Origin: Maribacter sp.
GTDB taxonomy: Bacteria > Bacteroidota > Bacteroidia > Flavobacteriales > Flavobacteriaceae
Length of the DNA: 56,495 nt
Assembly: GCA_024643345.1 (NCBI GenBank)
Contig: JAHENB010000012.1
Span: forward strand, 1-56,495
Direction of reading: 5' to 3'
Below, in pieces: positions 44,236 to 53,615 of this stretch. The stretch's first letter is position 1. Each line of letters opens with the position of its first letter. The notes beneath the pieces are model-generated. The model worked only from the letters and a program-made list of their open reading frames with translations. It had not been told where the DNA came from and made no database searches. Both the position numbers and the translations under genes were made by a program.

Positions 44236-45972
44236 CTAGTTATACCTCCAACTTTTTAAGTCTGCGCCCTTAGGCGCACTTTCGGCGATACGCTTCATGA
44301 TCTTGGGCACGTACATGCTGTTATATCGCAAGCGGCTGATGGCATTGGGCTGATCTGGGTCGCCGTTCCAACAATGCTCGTCACGATCCCCATACAGTAC
44401 TTCGCCATCGTAATAGGGATCTGTGGTGCTTTCCAAAAAATCTTCCATCAGATATACCGCATTGTTCAAATAATAATTGTCCATATCGCCACAATAGATA
44501 TTGATCTTGCCCTTGAGCTTTTCCCCCAATTTGCCCCAATCCCTTTCCATAATATAGCGTAGGTCATAATTCTCCTTCCAATAATCGGCCACCTCATGGT
44601 CGATTTCCCCCGTCATTTTATCCCAAAGCCGTGCCGGATAACCGTCAGCACCTTGCGGAGAATAGGTGGCTTCCCAAATATCCCACTGTTGGCCCGACCG
44701 GCTCTTGTCTCCCAAAACCAATTCCAAATGGTTGCTTTCCCGGATGGTCGACTGTATCTGCCCCAAATAATTTCGATGGCTGGGCACTTCCACCTTTTTA
44801 TGCGCACTGTCGTAGTAGTAGGCATTTTCATCTTCATAAATATCCGTTAAACAATAGGCACGAAAATCGATGGGATCGGGACAGGCCGCAAAACAGCCAT
44901 TGTAGGCATCGGGATATTTTACCTGGACCGCCAACGCTTCCCATCCTCCGGTAGAACCTCCATAAAGAAAACGTGCCCAACCTTCGCCCATACCGCGGAA
45001 CTCCTTTTCTATATGGGGAATCAGCTCATAGGTGATCGCGTCGCCATATGGGCCTTGGCTTGCCGTATTTACCGCATAGGAATCGTCGTAATAGGGCGTT
45101 GGGTGCTGTATTTCTATGATCAGGAACCTTGGAAAATCGGGTTCGTTCCAACGCTTATAAAAATCATAGGCTTCCTGCTGCTCGATAATGTTATAACCCT
45201 CCAACTGAAACCGTTCTGAGTATTCCGGTTTTAGGGCTGGGTCTGGGGGCGTGGTCCGGAAACCACCAAAATCTGAAGGAAAATGCCCATGAAAAATCAT
45301 CAGGGGATATTTGGCTTCGGGATGCTCCTTAAAACCTTTTGGTAATAAGACATGGGCCCCAAGGTACATGTCCCTTCCCCAAAAGGCTGACAATTTTTCG
45401 GACTTTATCTTAATATGTTTGATCCACTCGGTGTCTTCCGGTTGGGCTATTGGGGGAATCACCTGGTCCATGACGACATCTATGTTTTGTAGGCCCTTGT
45501 CGGTAATGGTGACTTTAAAAGGTTTACTGTACAGATTGCCCGGGGATCGGTTCCATTGTTGGCCCTCCCCATTGTCCATAGGTAATTTTACGGTATGGCC
45601 CGTCGACAGATCAAAGGTCTCGTACACATGTAAAAGGGCCTGCACGTTGTATTCTCCCGGAGGCACTTGGGCCAAGCTGGGATATGGAAAACCAAAGATG
45701 TCATCAGTGAATGTTTTGGAGTCCCCAGGCTTCCAACCGTCCACGTTCATTCCGAAAATCATTTGGGTCTGAAGGCCATCATTGATTTGAAACCTGGGTT
45801 CCGAAACTTCATTATTGGAAAACATCAATAATAATCGACCATCCATCGATTCCTGGCCAACCAGGTTGGAAAAGCTCACATTGATGTCGAATTGGGTATT
45901 ATGTGCCGTTTTGGTTTGACATGCCTGCAAAAATAATAGCGCCAACAGATATAGCGGAAGGTATTTTTTCAT
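44236..45972 (-). CDS. Large esterase-like lipoprotein
   Basis: This 578-residue lipoprotein has LLALLFLQAC (Cys18). An N-terminal beta domain (about 20-170) is followed by an alpha/beta hydrolase of the esterase D-like class. The oxyanion region is YPLMIFHGHFPSDFGG, the nucleophile elbow GGSTGGWEA, and the acid/His region GDRDEHCWNG. The N-terminal part resembles an Ig-like/CBM module but no family name is certain. It probably hydrolyses acyl groups on polysaccharides outside the cytoplasm. The gene stands alone on the minus strand. Confidence 0.82.
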   Translation of the reverse strand: MKKYLPLYLLALLFLQACQTKTAHNTQFDINVSFSNLVGQESMDGRLLLMFSNNEVSEPRFQINDGLQTQMIFGMNVDGWKPGDSKTFTDDIFGFPYPSLAQVPPGEYNVQALLHVYETFDLSTGHTVKLPMDNGEGQQWNRSPGNLYSKPFKVTITDKGLQNIDVVMDQVIPPIAQPEDTEWIKHIKIKSEKLSAFWGRDMYLGAHVLLPKGFKEHPEAKYPLMIFHGHFPSDFGGFRTTPPDPALKPEYSERFQLEGYNIIEQQEAYDFYKRWNEPDFPRFLIIEIQHPTPYYDDSYAVNTASQGPYGDAITYELIPHIEKEFRGMGEGWARFLYGGSTGGWEALAVQVKYPDAYNGCFAACPDPIDFRAYCLTDIYEDENAYYYDSAHKKVEVPSHRNYLGQIQSTIRESNHLELVLGDKSRSGQQWDIWEATYSPQGADGYPARLWDKMTGEIDHEVADYWKENYDLRYIMERDWGKLGEKLKGKINIYCGDMDNYYLNNAVYLMEDFLESTTDPYYDGEVLYGDRDEHCWNGDPDQPNAISRLRYNSMYVPKIMKRIAESAPKGADLKSWRYN

Positions 45973-46090
45973 CGTTCGGTTATTTCAAGAAAAGGTACTG
46001 AATTTGATTTGATCTACAAATAACAAACTCGCCTTTCCAACGTTTTATAACCATAGATACAAGCCGATGTCAAAAATCAAATTGCCCGAT

Positions 46091-46234
46091 ATGAAAAAGA
46101 TGATCATGGTCTTGGTTTTAGTGGCCCTTTGTCTGGGGACGGCCAATTGTACCAATGACGAGCGAAATACCGATTTAGAGATTCTTACCCCAAATGATTC
46201 CCTTAACACGGGAGCTACCCTAGGTCGAAATTAA
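46091..46234 (+). CDS. Tiny lipoprotein, 47 residues
   Basis: The frame has a clear lipoprotein signal: MKKMIMVLVLVALCLGTANC, with the lipid-modified Cys20. The mature peptide is only 27 residues and acidic (TNDERNTDLEILTPNDSL). I do not recognise it. It sits between two minus-strand genes and its stop overlaps the U-tract side of the M13 peptidase terminator. Small lipoproteins of this size are common but easily missed. Confidence 0.6.
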   Translation: MKKMIMVLVLVALCLGTANCTNDERNTDLEILTPNDSLNTGATLGRN

Positions 46235-46257
46235 AAAATCCCTCCAACCGGAGGGAT
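46233..46257 (-). terminator. Terminator of the M13 peptidase gene
   Basis: ATCCCTCC and GGAGGGAT (46238-46257) form an 8-bp stem with loop AACC. On the minus strand TTTTT follows. It lies 63 bases beyond the M13 gene's stop. Confidence 0.7.
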
Positions 46258-46319
46258 CTCATACGCTGTTCTCTTATGCAGATTGATCTTTCCGATCGGT
46301 TGAAAGGAAGCGCTTCGGT

Positions 46320-48359
46320 TTACCATATTTTAATCCTATCTGAAGGTACCAAGAAAAGGGAATCCCCTTCTTGAATCTTGAAAGCCGAATAAAATTCAGG
46401 CACATTTCGAACTACGCCATTTATCCTAAAGTGATTGGGGGCATGAGGGTCGGTATTCACCTGTACCCGAAGTGCTTCATCCCTGGTTTTATTACGGAAA
46501 GCTTGGGCATAACCGATAAAAACCCTTTGATCGCCACTAAAACCTTCCAAAACAGGGGCTTCCTTGCCATCAAGGGACATCCTATAGGCTCTTAGGGCTA
46601 TCCCTAAGCCACCCAAATCGCCAATGTTTTCGCCAAGGGTATACGCTCCGTTCACATTTAAATCGGGGAACACTTTGAATTGGTCGAATTGCGCAACCAA
46701 GGCCGCCGTGCGTTCTTTAAATTTTTCCTTGTCAATATCGGTCCACCAGTCACGCAATGCACCGCTGCCGTCGAAGGTACTGCCCCTATTATCGAAACCA
46801 TGACCGATTTCATGGCCGATAATCGCCCCAATGGCGCCATAGTTGATGGCATCATCAGCATTTAGGTCGAAAAATGGAGGTTGCAAGATCGCGGCCGGAA
46901 ATACAATTTCGTTCATCGTTGGATTGTAGTAAGCATTTACGGTTTGTGGGGTCAGCCCCCATTCGGCCTTGTCTATAGGTTGGCCCAATTTTGCCAGTTC
47001 GCGATTGAATTCCATGATTTTGGCTCGTTTCATGTTCCCAAATAGGTCTTCCGGCTTGATCTCCAAATCATAGGATTTCCACTTATCGGGATACCCAATT
47101 TTAGGAGTAAATTTGCCTAATTTATCAAGGGCCTCTTTTTTAGTGGCTTCACTCATCCAATCCAATTCCTTGATACTGCCCTCATATGCCTTCAAAAGGT
47201 TTTGCACCAACTTTTCCATACGTTCTTTGGCTTCAGGTGGAAAGTGTTTTTTTACGTAAACCTTGCCCACTACTTCTCCCAAAGTACCGTTGACGGTAGA
47301 AACACCCCTGCGCCATTGGGGGCGTTGCTCTTGGATACCCCTTAACTCCTTGCTATAAAACGACCAATTCTGTGCGTCAAGCGCGTCATTCAAGCGCGCT
47401 GCATTGGCATCGATGACCCCCCATTTTAAATAAGATTTCCAAGCCTCCATATCGGTGGAAGTGATGATCTTGTCTAGCGCTTTGGTGTAATCCAACATCA
47501 AAACGCCCAATTTCTCCTGCTTGTCCAAACCAGCCTCTTTTAAAAAGGCCGACCAATTGAATCGAGGCATAGCCGCACTAAGACTATCTAACGGAAACAT
47601 ATTGTAAAGGTTTACCCAATCTCTCGCCTTTTCCTTTTCAAGATGTTTTTCGGCCAAGGCGGTCTCAACCGCCAACACCGTTTGGGCCGTACTTTTGGCA
47701 TTTGGCAGGTTGGCCAACTCGAACATCTTTTCCATGTGTTCAAGATATTTTGCCCTAATCTCATTAGATCTTGTATCGGTCTTTAAATAATATTCCCGAT
47801 CTGGAAGCCCCAATCCCGACTGCACGGTAAATACGGCATAAAAGGTCGGGTCCTTAAAATCTGGGTTCACAAAGAAATTTATGGGCGCATTGATTTCTAA
47901 TTTAATTGCATAGGCGAAGTAAGCCGCCAAATCATCATAGTTCTTAAGGGCATCAATCTTGGCAAACTCCGCCTGAAGAGGAATTGCACCAAGGGTATTT
48001 CTAGTTTCCATGTCCATGTACGATTTGTATAGATCGCCCACTTTTTGTTCTTCAGATCCCTTTTCAAATGCTCCGGAAGCGGATTCCTCAATAATTTTTT
48101 TGACATCTTCTTCAGACTCCTCAAAAAGCATATAGGCCGCACCATAAGACGACTTATCAGCAGGAATTTCAGTGTTTTTTATCCAACTGCCATTGACATA
48201 TGAATCAAAATCATCCCCTGGATTGACCAAAGTATCCATATACTGGGTCAAGACGCCTGAGGCCAATTCCTTTTCCATTTCCTTTTTATTATCATTTTGG
48301 CAAGCTACCATCATCAATATGGCGGCCAAAGGAGAAATTTTAATAGTGTTATTCATCAT
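46320..48359 (-). CDS. M13-family (neprilysin/PepO-like) metallopeptidase lipoprotein
   Basis: This 679-residue zinc endopeptidase has a lipoprotein signal (LAAILMMVAC). The long helical N-terminal M13 domain (about 35-430) is followed by the catalytic part: NAYYNPTMNEIVFPA (substrate-binding NAxY), HEIGHGFDNRG (HExxH) and GENIGDLGG (third ligand Glu). The expected HGPxxFRxNG motif near the end is seen as DPHAPNHFRINGV. It cleaves short peptides outside the cytoplasm. Two ATGs in tandem give a one-residue uncertainty in the start. A terminator follows the gene. Confidence 0.92.
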   Translation of the reverse strand: MMNNTIKISPLAAILMMVACQNDNKKEMEKELASGVLTQYMDTLVNPGDDFDSYVNGSWIKNTEIPADKSSYGAAYMLFEESEEDVKKIIEESASGAFEKGSEEQKVGDLYKSYMDMETRNTLGAIPLQAEFAKIDALKNYDDLAAYFAYAIKLEINAPINFFVNPDFKDPTFYAVFTVQSGLGLPDREYYLKTDTRSNEIRAKYLEHMEKMFELANLPNAKSTAQTVLAVETALAEKHLEKEKARDWVNLYNMFPLDSLSAAMPRFNWSAFLKEAGLDKQEKLGVLMLDYTKALDKIITSTDMEAWKSYLKWGVIDANAARLNDALDAQNWSFYSKELRGIQEQRPQWRRGVSTVNGTLGEVVGKVYVKKHFPPEAKERMEKLVQNLLKAYEGSIKELDWMSEATKKEALDKLGKFTPKIGYPDKWKSYDLEIKPEDLFGNMKRAKIMEFNRELAKLGQPIDKAEWGLTPQTVNAYYNPTMNEIVFPAAILQPPFFDLNADDAINYGAIGAIIGHEIGHGFDNRGSTFDGSGALRDWWTDIDKEKFKERTAALVAQFDQFKVFPDLNVNGAYTLGENIGDLGGLGIALRAYRMSLDGKEAPVLEGFSGDQRVFIGYAQAFRNKTRDEALRVQVNTDPHAPNHFRINGVVRNVPEFYSAFKIQEGDSLFLVPSDRIKIW

Positions 48360-48545
48360 TTGTTTTGGATTTTATGCCAATCATTGGTCTATTAGACCAG
48401 TTTGTATGTCAAATGTTACAAGGCAATGGTTGATTTATTGATTTCATAAGGCCGAAACTTTGATCCTTATAATATATATTTCTATACCCATACAGTACCA
48501 ATACTCGTTAAAGGTAGATTCGGGCAAAGACCTTTGGATTTTAGG

Positions 48546-49427
48546 CTAGTTCCTGCTTCGATGACGTTCCCGGGCCAAAAGGGTATTTTTTAAGAGCATG
48601 GCTATGGTCATGGGGCCTACCCCTCCAGGAACCGGGGTAATGTAAGAGGCCTTCTTGCTGACATTTTTAAAATCGACATCACCGGCGATATGGTAGCCCT
48701 TTTCCGAATCATCTGGAACGCGCGTAATGCCCACATCGATAACCACTACATCGTCTTTTACCATTTCCGCCTTCAAAAAATTGGGAACCCCCAAAGCGGA
48801 AATTATGATATCGGCCTGGGATGTGATCTGGGTAATGTTCTTGGTATGGCTATGGGTAAGGGTCACCGTAGAATTGCCCGGCCAGCCCTTTCTTCCCATC
48901 AAAATGCTCATAGGACGGCCCACGATATGGCTTCTACCGATCACTACGGTATGCTTCCCCTTGGTGTCGACCTTGTAGCGCTCCAAAAGTTCCAAAATGC
49001 CAAAAGGGGTAGCCGGGATGAAGGTGCTCATGTCGAGCGCCATTTTTCCAAAATTGGTAGGATGGAATCCATCAACATCCTTATCCGGGTCTATGGCCAT
49101 GATCACTTTTTGGGTGTCAATCTGTTCCGGGAGGGGCAGTTGCACAATAAAGCCATCAATATCAGAATCTTGATTGAGTTCGTCGATCTTGTTCAGGAGC
49201 TCCATTTCTGAAGTGGTACTTGGCATGCGCACCAAGGTCGACTCAAAACCTACCCTTTCACAAGATCTTACTTTACTGCCGACATAGGTAAGACTTGCAC
49301 CATCATTGCCCACGATAATGGCGGCCAGGTGTGGTACTTTTTCGCCCCGTTCCTTCATTTTGTTCACCTCGGCGGTGATTTCTTCCTTTATCTGGTTCGA
49401 TACTTTTTTTCCGTCAAGGATTTCCAT
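48546..49427 (-). CDS. folD: Methylenetetrahydrofolate dehydrogenase/cyclohydrolase
   Basis: This 293-residue bifunctional enzyme interconverts 5,10-methylene-THF, 5,10-methenyl-THF and 10-formyl-THF. Conserved parts are present in order: SLTYVGSKVRSCERVG (Tyr/Lys active site), GFIVQLPLPEQID, DVDGFHPTN, PATPFGILELL, VVIGRSHIVGRPM, VTLTHSHTKN, DVGITRV, GDVDF and TPVPGGVGPMT. It follows ffh by 136 bases in the same direction. Confidence 0.95.
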   Translation of the reverse strand: MEILDGKKVSNQIKEEITAEVNKMKERGEKVPHLAAIIVGNDGASLTYVGSKVRSCERVGFESTLVRMPSTTSEMELLNKIDELNQDSDIDGFIVQLPLPEQIDTQKVIMAIDPDKDVDGFHPTNFGKMALDMSTFIPATPFGILELLERYKVDTKGKHTVVIGRSHIVGRPMSILMGRKGWPGNSTVTLTHSHTKNITQITSQADIIISALGVPNFLKAEMVKDDVVVIDVGITRVPDDSEKGYHIAGDVDFKNVSKKASYITPVPGGVGPMTIAMLLKNTLLARERHRSRN

Positions 49428-49563
49428 GCGTTCTGGTTTTAGATCTGGTCACCACACCAAGATGAAGCGGTATGCAAATGTTTCTTATGTAATTCTATCG
49501 GATAATCTAATGACAGGGTTTTCAGTGATGCGCATCGCAACATTGGAAGCCATGCCGAACCAC

Positions 49564-50901
49564 CTATTTCAGTCCCTTCATCCCCCCCATCATCTGCATC
49601 ATCTTTTTGCCGCCACCGCCCTGCATCATCTTCATCATTTTCCCCATTTGATCAAATTGTTTCAACAATTGGTTCACTTCCTGTATGGTTCTACCGCTAC
49701 CTTTGGCAATTCTTTTTTTACGACTGACATCGAGCTTCGCGGGGATGGAACGTTCATCCGGGGTCATCGAATGGATGATCGCCTCGATATGTTTAAAGGC
49801 ATCATCATCGATATCCATTCCCTTCAGTGCCTTTCCTGCGCCTGGGATCATGCCCATCAAATCTTTAATGTTGCCCATTTTTTTGATTTGTTGGATCTGA
49901 CTTAGAAAATCATCGAACCCAAACTTATTTTTGGCAATTTTTTTCTGGATTTTCCTTGCCTCCTCTTCGTCGAATTGCTCCTGCGCACGTTCTACCAAGG
50001 AGATCACGTCGCCCATTCCCAAAATCCTTTCGGCCATTCTCGAGGGATAGAAAATGTCAATGGCTTCCATCTTTTCGCCGGTGCCGATGAATTTGATCGG
50101 CTTATTGACCACCGACTTAATGGATATCGCCGCCCCTCCACGGGTATCGCCATCGAGCTTGGTCAATATCACCCCATCGAAGTTAAGGATGTCATTGAAG
50201 GCTTTGGCGGTGTTCACCGCATCTTGACCGGTCATGGCATCGACCACAAAAAGGGTTTCCTGTGGCTTGATGGCTTTATGGATATTTGATATCTCCGCCA
50301 TCATTTTTTCATCAACGGCCAAACGCCCCGCGGTATCGATGATCACCACGTCATAACCCTTCGATTTAGCAAGTGCGATGCCAGCTCGGGCAATGGCAAC
50401 GGGATCATTGTTCCCTTTATCGGAATAAACCTCTACCCCGATCTGGTCCCCTACGATGTGCAATTGGTCAATGGCGGCGGGACGATAGACATCACAGGCC
50501 ACCAATAAGGGTTTCTTAGATTTTTTGGCTTTTAGAAAATTGGCCAACTTTCCGGAAAAAGTGGTTTTCCCAGATCCTTGCAGGCCCGACATCAAAATCA
50601 CAGCGGGATTACCCGATAAGTTGATGCCTTCGTTCTCACCCCCCATTAGGTCGGTAAGTTCATCCTTGACGATTTTCACCATCAATTGCCCAGGCTGCAA
50701 AGTGGTCAAGACATTTTGGCCGAGTGCCTTCTCTTTTACCCTGTTGGTAAATTCCTTTGCAATCTTGAAGTTAACATCAGCGTCCAATAAAGCCCTACGA
50801 ACCTCTTTGGTCGTCTCGGCCACATTGATCTCGGTAATTTGGCCGTGCCCCTTAAGGACATGTAAGGCTTTATCGAGCTTTTCACTTAAATTATCGAACA
50901 T
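49564..50901 (-). CDS. ffh: Signal recognition particle protein Ffh
   Basis: This 445-residue SRP54 GTPase targets nascent membrane and secreted proteins. The N-domain (residues 1-90) has the conserved start MFDNLSEKLDKAL. The G-domain motifs are GLQGSGKTT (P-loop), DTAGRL, TKLDGDTRGG and GTGEKM. The C-terminal M-domain is Met-rich (MGKMMKMMQGGGG, ending in MMGGMKGLK) and binds 4.5S RNA and signal peptides. The folD gene lies 136 bases downstream. Confidence 0.97.
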   Translation of the reverse strand: MFDNLSEKLDKALHVLKGHGQITEINVAETTKEVRRALLDADVNFKIAKEFTNRVKEKALGQNVLTTLQPGQLMVKIVKDELTDLMGGENEGINLSGNPAVILMSGLQGSGKTTFSGKLANFLKAKKSKKPLLVACDVYRPAAIDQLHIVGDQIGVEVYSDKGNNDPVAIARAGIALAKSKGYDVVIIDTAGRLAVDEKMMAEISNIHKAIKPQETLFVVDAMTGQDAVNTAKAFNDILNFDGVILTKLDGDTRGGAAISIKSVVNKPIKFIGTGEKMEAIDIFYPSRMAERILGMGDVISLVERAQEQFDEEEARKIQKKIAKNKFGFDDFLSQIQQIKKMGNIKDLMGMIPGAGKALKGMDIDDDAFKHIEAIIHSMTPDERSIPAKLDVSRKKRIAKGSGRTIQEVNQLLKQFDQMGKMMKMMQGGGGKKMMQMMGGMKGLK

Positions 50902-51037
50902 GGTATCGTTTGTTTACTGGGATTGCAAAGTAACAAAATATAGTGGCCATTGGCAAGAAGTTTATTGGGAGTCAAGGCCAGTGGCAATAGTGCTTGTCGC
51001 ATTGAATTCAAATACCCAAAAGATCCCTTGATGACGT

Positions 51038-51069
51038 AAAAAAAAAACGCCCATCTTTCGATGGGCGTT
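51038..51069 (-). terminator. Terminator of the single-domain lipoprotein gene
   Basis: AACGCCCATC and GATGGGCGTT (51046-51069) form a 10-bp stem with loop TTTC in the DNA. On the minus strand ten T residues follow. It lies 41 bases beyond the stop of the 156-residue lipoprotein gene. Confidence 0.8.
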
Positions 51070-51109
51070 CTCTTATGGGGCAAAAAAGGTATGGGGCAAA
51101 AGGTTTATA

Positions 51110-51580
51110 TCATATCTTTTCGAAGGTGAGGAAATCGGTGCCCCCATTACCTCCACTCACATCGATCAACTCAATTTTGTTGGCTGAATATGTCTTGATT
51201 TCCCAGTCGTCAGTGAGCTTCTCAAACTTGACGGGCGAAGCGAAAAGGATATTAAAATCCACATCATCATCCCTAAGGTCGTCTGTACCATTGTCGGAAA
51301 CCGTTATCGACCAAGCGCCCGAAAGGGCCGTGCTGCCATCAGTGGCAATTAATGATCCATCCAGGTTAAAATTGAACACAAAGCCAGCATATTCCAAAGT
51401 TTCTTCCTTATCGGTATCAAAATAATAACTGATCTGCCAATCGCCACTTATTACGGCATTCTTGACGGCGTCGGCATCCATGGTCCCAGCATCATTTGCG
51501 TTGCTATTATCATTGCTACATGAAATAATAACCATTGCAAAAAGTACAATCGAAATGGCAATTAAACTTTTTAGTTTCAT
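51110..51580 (-). CDS. Single-domain lipocalin-like lipoprotein
   Basis: This 156-residue lipoprotein has VLFAMVIISC (Cys21). One lipocalin-like domain follows an Asp/Asn-rich linker: ISGDWQISYYFDTD, AGFVFNFNLDGSL, LSGAWSIT, FNILFASP, KLTDDWEIKTYSANKIEL and GGTDFLTFEKI. It is homologous to the last domain of the 586-residue lipoprotein next door (shared GDW, FNF, LTDDW, ASN-x-L/I, SGGN and FEK positions). Its 59-base spacing from that gene suggests an operon. It is likely a secreted surface ligand-binding or sensing partner. The function is unknown. Confidence 0.8.
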   Translation of the reverse strand: MKLKSLIAISIVLFAMVIISCSNDNSNANDAGTMDADAVKNAVISGDWQISYYFDTDKEETLEYAGFVFNFNLDGSLIATDGSTALSGAWSITVSDNGTDDLRDDDVDFNILFASPVKFEKLTDDWEIKTYSANKIELIDVSGGNGGTDFLTFEKI

Positions 51581-51639
51581 GATTTTAAATTTAGGTTAAG
51601 TGCAAAGGCCCGGTGCCTCGCCACCGGGCCTGCTATGAT

Positions 51640-53400
51640 TTATGGTTTTTCAAAGACCAAGGTCCTTAAACTGTCATTGCCACCGCTAAGATCTTTCAAG
51701 GCAAGACGGTTGGAAGCGATTTCAAAAAGATCCCAGTCATCGGTGAGTTCGCCCAAGGGGCTTTGGTCTCCAAAATTGAGATAGACGTTCAATTTCCCAT
51801 CACTGTTTCTTAGCACCCTCCAATGGGCCAACAATGTCGGTCCGGTTTGACCTGCAGTAACCGCGACCACATTAGCTCCTTGAAAATTAAAGGTATAGGC
51901 CGTAAAGTCAGTTGTCCCTGCCTCGCCACCTGTATAGTTTGCGACCATCCAATCACCACCCATGAGGATGTTCCTTATTGCAAGCACATCGCCGTCATCC
52001 ATGTTATCGTTGCAAACGCGCTCCAAGATCAATTCGTAATCGGTACCTTCGATCTCAAATTTCAAACGGTCGTTCCTAAGCTCGCTCAAAGGCCACTCAA
52101 AACTTACGCCGGGCTCTTCTCCCATCACTATAGCCATCACCAATCTGCCTTGGGCATTCAGGGCGATTTCCCAGGTGCCTTGAGAAGTGAGTTCCCCGTT
52201 GCTCAAGGTCACCACCCCTTCGGCCATGAACTTGAACTCGAAGCCCAAAAGCCTTCTGATCTCCTCACCCCCAACCTTCACTTTTTTAATGACCCAGCTA
52301 CATTCCTTCAAGATGTTTCGCAACGTATTGGGGTCTTGGTCGATGATGCCGCAAACGTTCTCCATGATGATCTTGTTACCCTCACCTGAGAAGAGTTTGA
52401 TCTTGCCCGGCGCTATTTCACAAACGAACCACTCGAGGTTAAAATCGACCATTCCATCGAATTCCAGTGTAAGCGCAACCCTCCAATCGGTCACCCTGGT
52501 GTTCCAGGTGCCTGTTAGGCTGTTGCCCATTCTATCAATAACGGTTACTGAGCCATCTTTGCTGAAATTCATCAACCATTCGCGATATTGATCGATCTGG
52601 CTCATATTATCCCTATCGACGGCAGTTATCAACCATGGACATTCGACCAACAAATTGTCTAATCGTTCCTTGGTAAAATCATCATCATTGTAATCATTGT
52701 CATCATCTTCGTCACATTCGCTTTTAGCGCGTTCTATGGCATCGGCCAATTCTGCGTTGCTGCTTACCCTTATTTCAGAACCATCATATAGTTCCAAGGC
52801 AATCGGAAATTCGATGCTCACCAAATCGGCGCCATCAAGGCCGGCGAAAAATCGGCGCATATCTTTATCACTTTCAACGATTACGTTACCTGTCTTCTGC
52901 AAATTGGCATCGAAGGTGAACAACTTAATGGGGTATACAAAGTCGATACATTCAATATCATCGTCCTGGCCACCTTCGGTGCATTGTTCAGCAAGTTGGC
53001 GCAAATCTTCAATACCAGTTAAGGTAATATCGGTGAAATCGGCCAGTGTCACTGTTATCGGGAAGATAATGTCCAACAGATCCTCATCACCATCTATGGC
53101 ATCGAATACAGCTTCGATCTTATCGAGATCGGGAAGGGCATTGATGGTAATCTCAGCCCCGTTGACCTTTACGGTATAGGGAAAACGAATATTAAAACAG
53201 CTGGTACCGTCCACGATATTGTCGATAGACCCATCATTGGAAACTGTATTTTCCATGAGTTTTGCAGTAGTGGAATTGGCCAGAAGGGTTTCTTGTTCGT
53301 TGACCGTGTCCACTTTTTCAAATTCATCTTGACAAGCGGTAAATGACAAAGCCATTACCGTAAGGACAAGGTAGGTTGCATGCTTTAAATACTTTTTCAT
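51640..53400 (-). CDS. Multi-domain lipoprotein: duplicated N-module plus three lipocalin-like domains
   Basis: This 586-residue lipoprotein has MALSFTAC (Cys23). Two related modules occupy 68-140 and 151-219, each starting with Cys and FxYP/FPY, containing FPI and ending with Cys (CFNIRFPYTVKV, DIIFPITVTL; CIDFVYPIKLF, SIEFPIALEL). A very acidic spacer follows (CDEDDDNDYNDDDF). Three lipocalin-like repeats lie at about 242-350, 357-463 and 472-586. Each begins L..L...C/GxW and has F.F, a GTW/HW strand and a closing Glu/Cys (ILKECSWVIKKV, LMGGDWMVANY). The single-domain gene downstream is a copy of the last repeat. It faces the sigma-factor gene, suggesting regulation by that system. No family name known to me fits. 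Confidence 0.8.
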   Translation of the reverse strand: MKKYLKHATYLVLTVMALSFTACQDEFEKVDTVNEQETLLANSTTAKLMENTVSNDGSIDNIVDGTSCFNIRFPYTVKVNGAEITINALPDLDKIEAVFDAIDGDEDLLDIIFPITVTLADFTDITLTGIEDLRQLAEQCTEGGQDDDIECIDFVYPIKLFTFDANLQKTGNVIVESDKDMRRFFAGLDGADLVSIEFPIALELYDGSEIRVSSNAELADAIERAKSECDEDDDNDYNDDDFTKERLDNLLVECPWLITAVDRDNMSQIDQYREWLMNFSKDGSVTVIDRMGNSLTGTWNTRVTDWRVALTLEFDGMVDFNLEWFVCEIAPGKIKLFSGEGNKIIMENVCGIIDQDPNTLRNILKECSWVIKKVKVGGEEIRRLLGFEFKFMAEGVVTLSNGELTSQGTWEIALNAQGRLVMAIVMGEEPGVSFEWPLSELRNDRLKFEIEGTDYELILERVCNDNMDDGDVLAIRNILMGGDWMVANYTGGEAGTTDFTAYTFNFQGANVVAVTAGQTGPTLLAHWRVLRNSDGKLNVYLNFGDQSPLGELTDDWDLFEIASNRLALKDLSGGNDSLRTLVFEKP

Positions 53401-53615
53401 AACGATTTGGATTTTTTTGTTACTTCACTCTTAAAACAACCGATACTGAAAACACCCTACCCCAAATCTTGATTTTTTTTGAAATATCTTGTTCAACAAT
53501 GCGTTTTATCTGTGATAGCGCCATTTATTTAAGGCGAGATTATGTTCCATTCAGGTGTAAACAACTTCATCCATGGTGCAGTCAACAGGTATATAGATCT
53601 TAAAATTCGACCAAC

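Noticed and set aside
46261-51080. Shared 11-mer GTTCTCTTATG beside two terminators (near 46268 and 51067)
   Set aside because: Many 11-mer pairs are expected by chance in 56 kb; no longer match or shared structure was seen.
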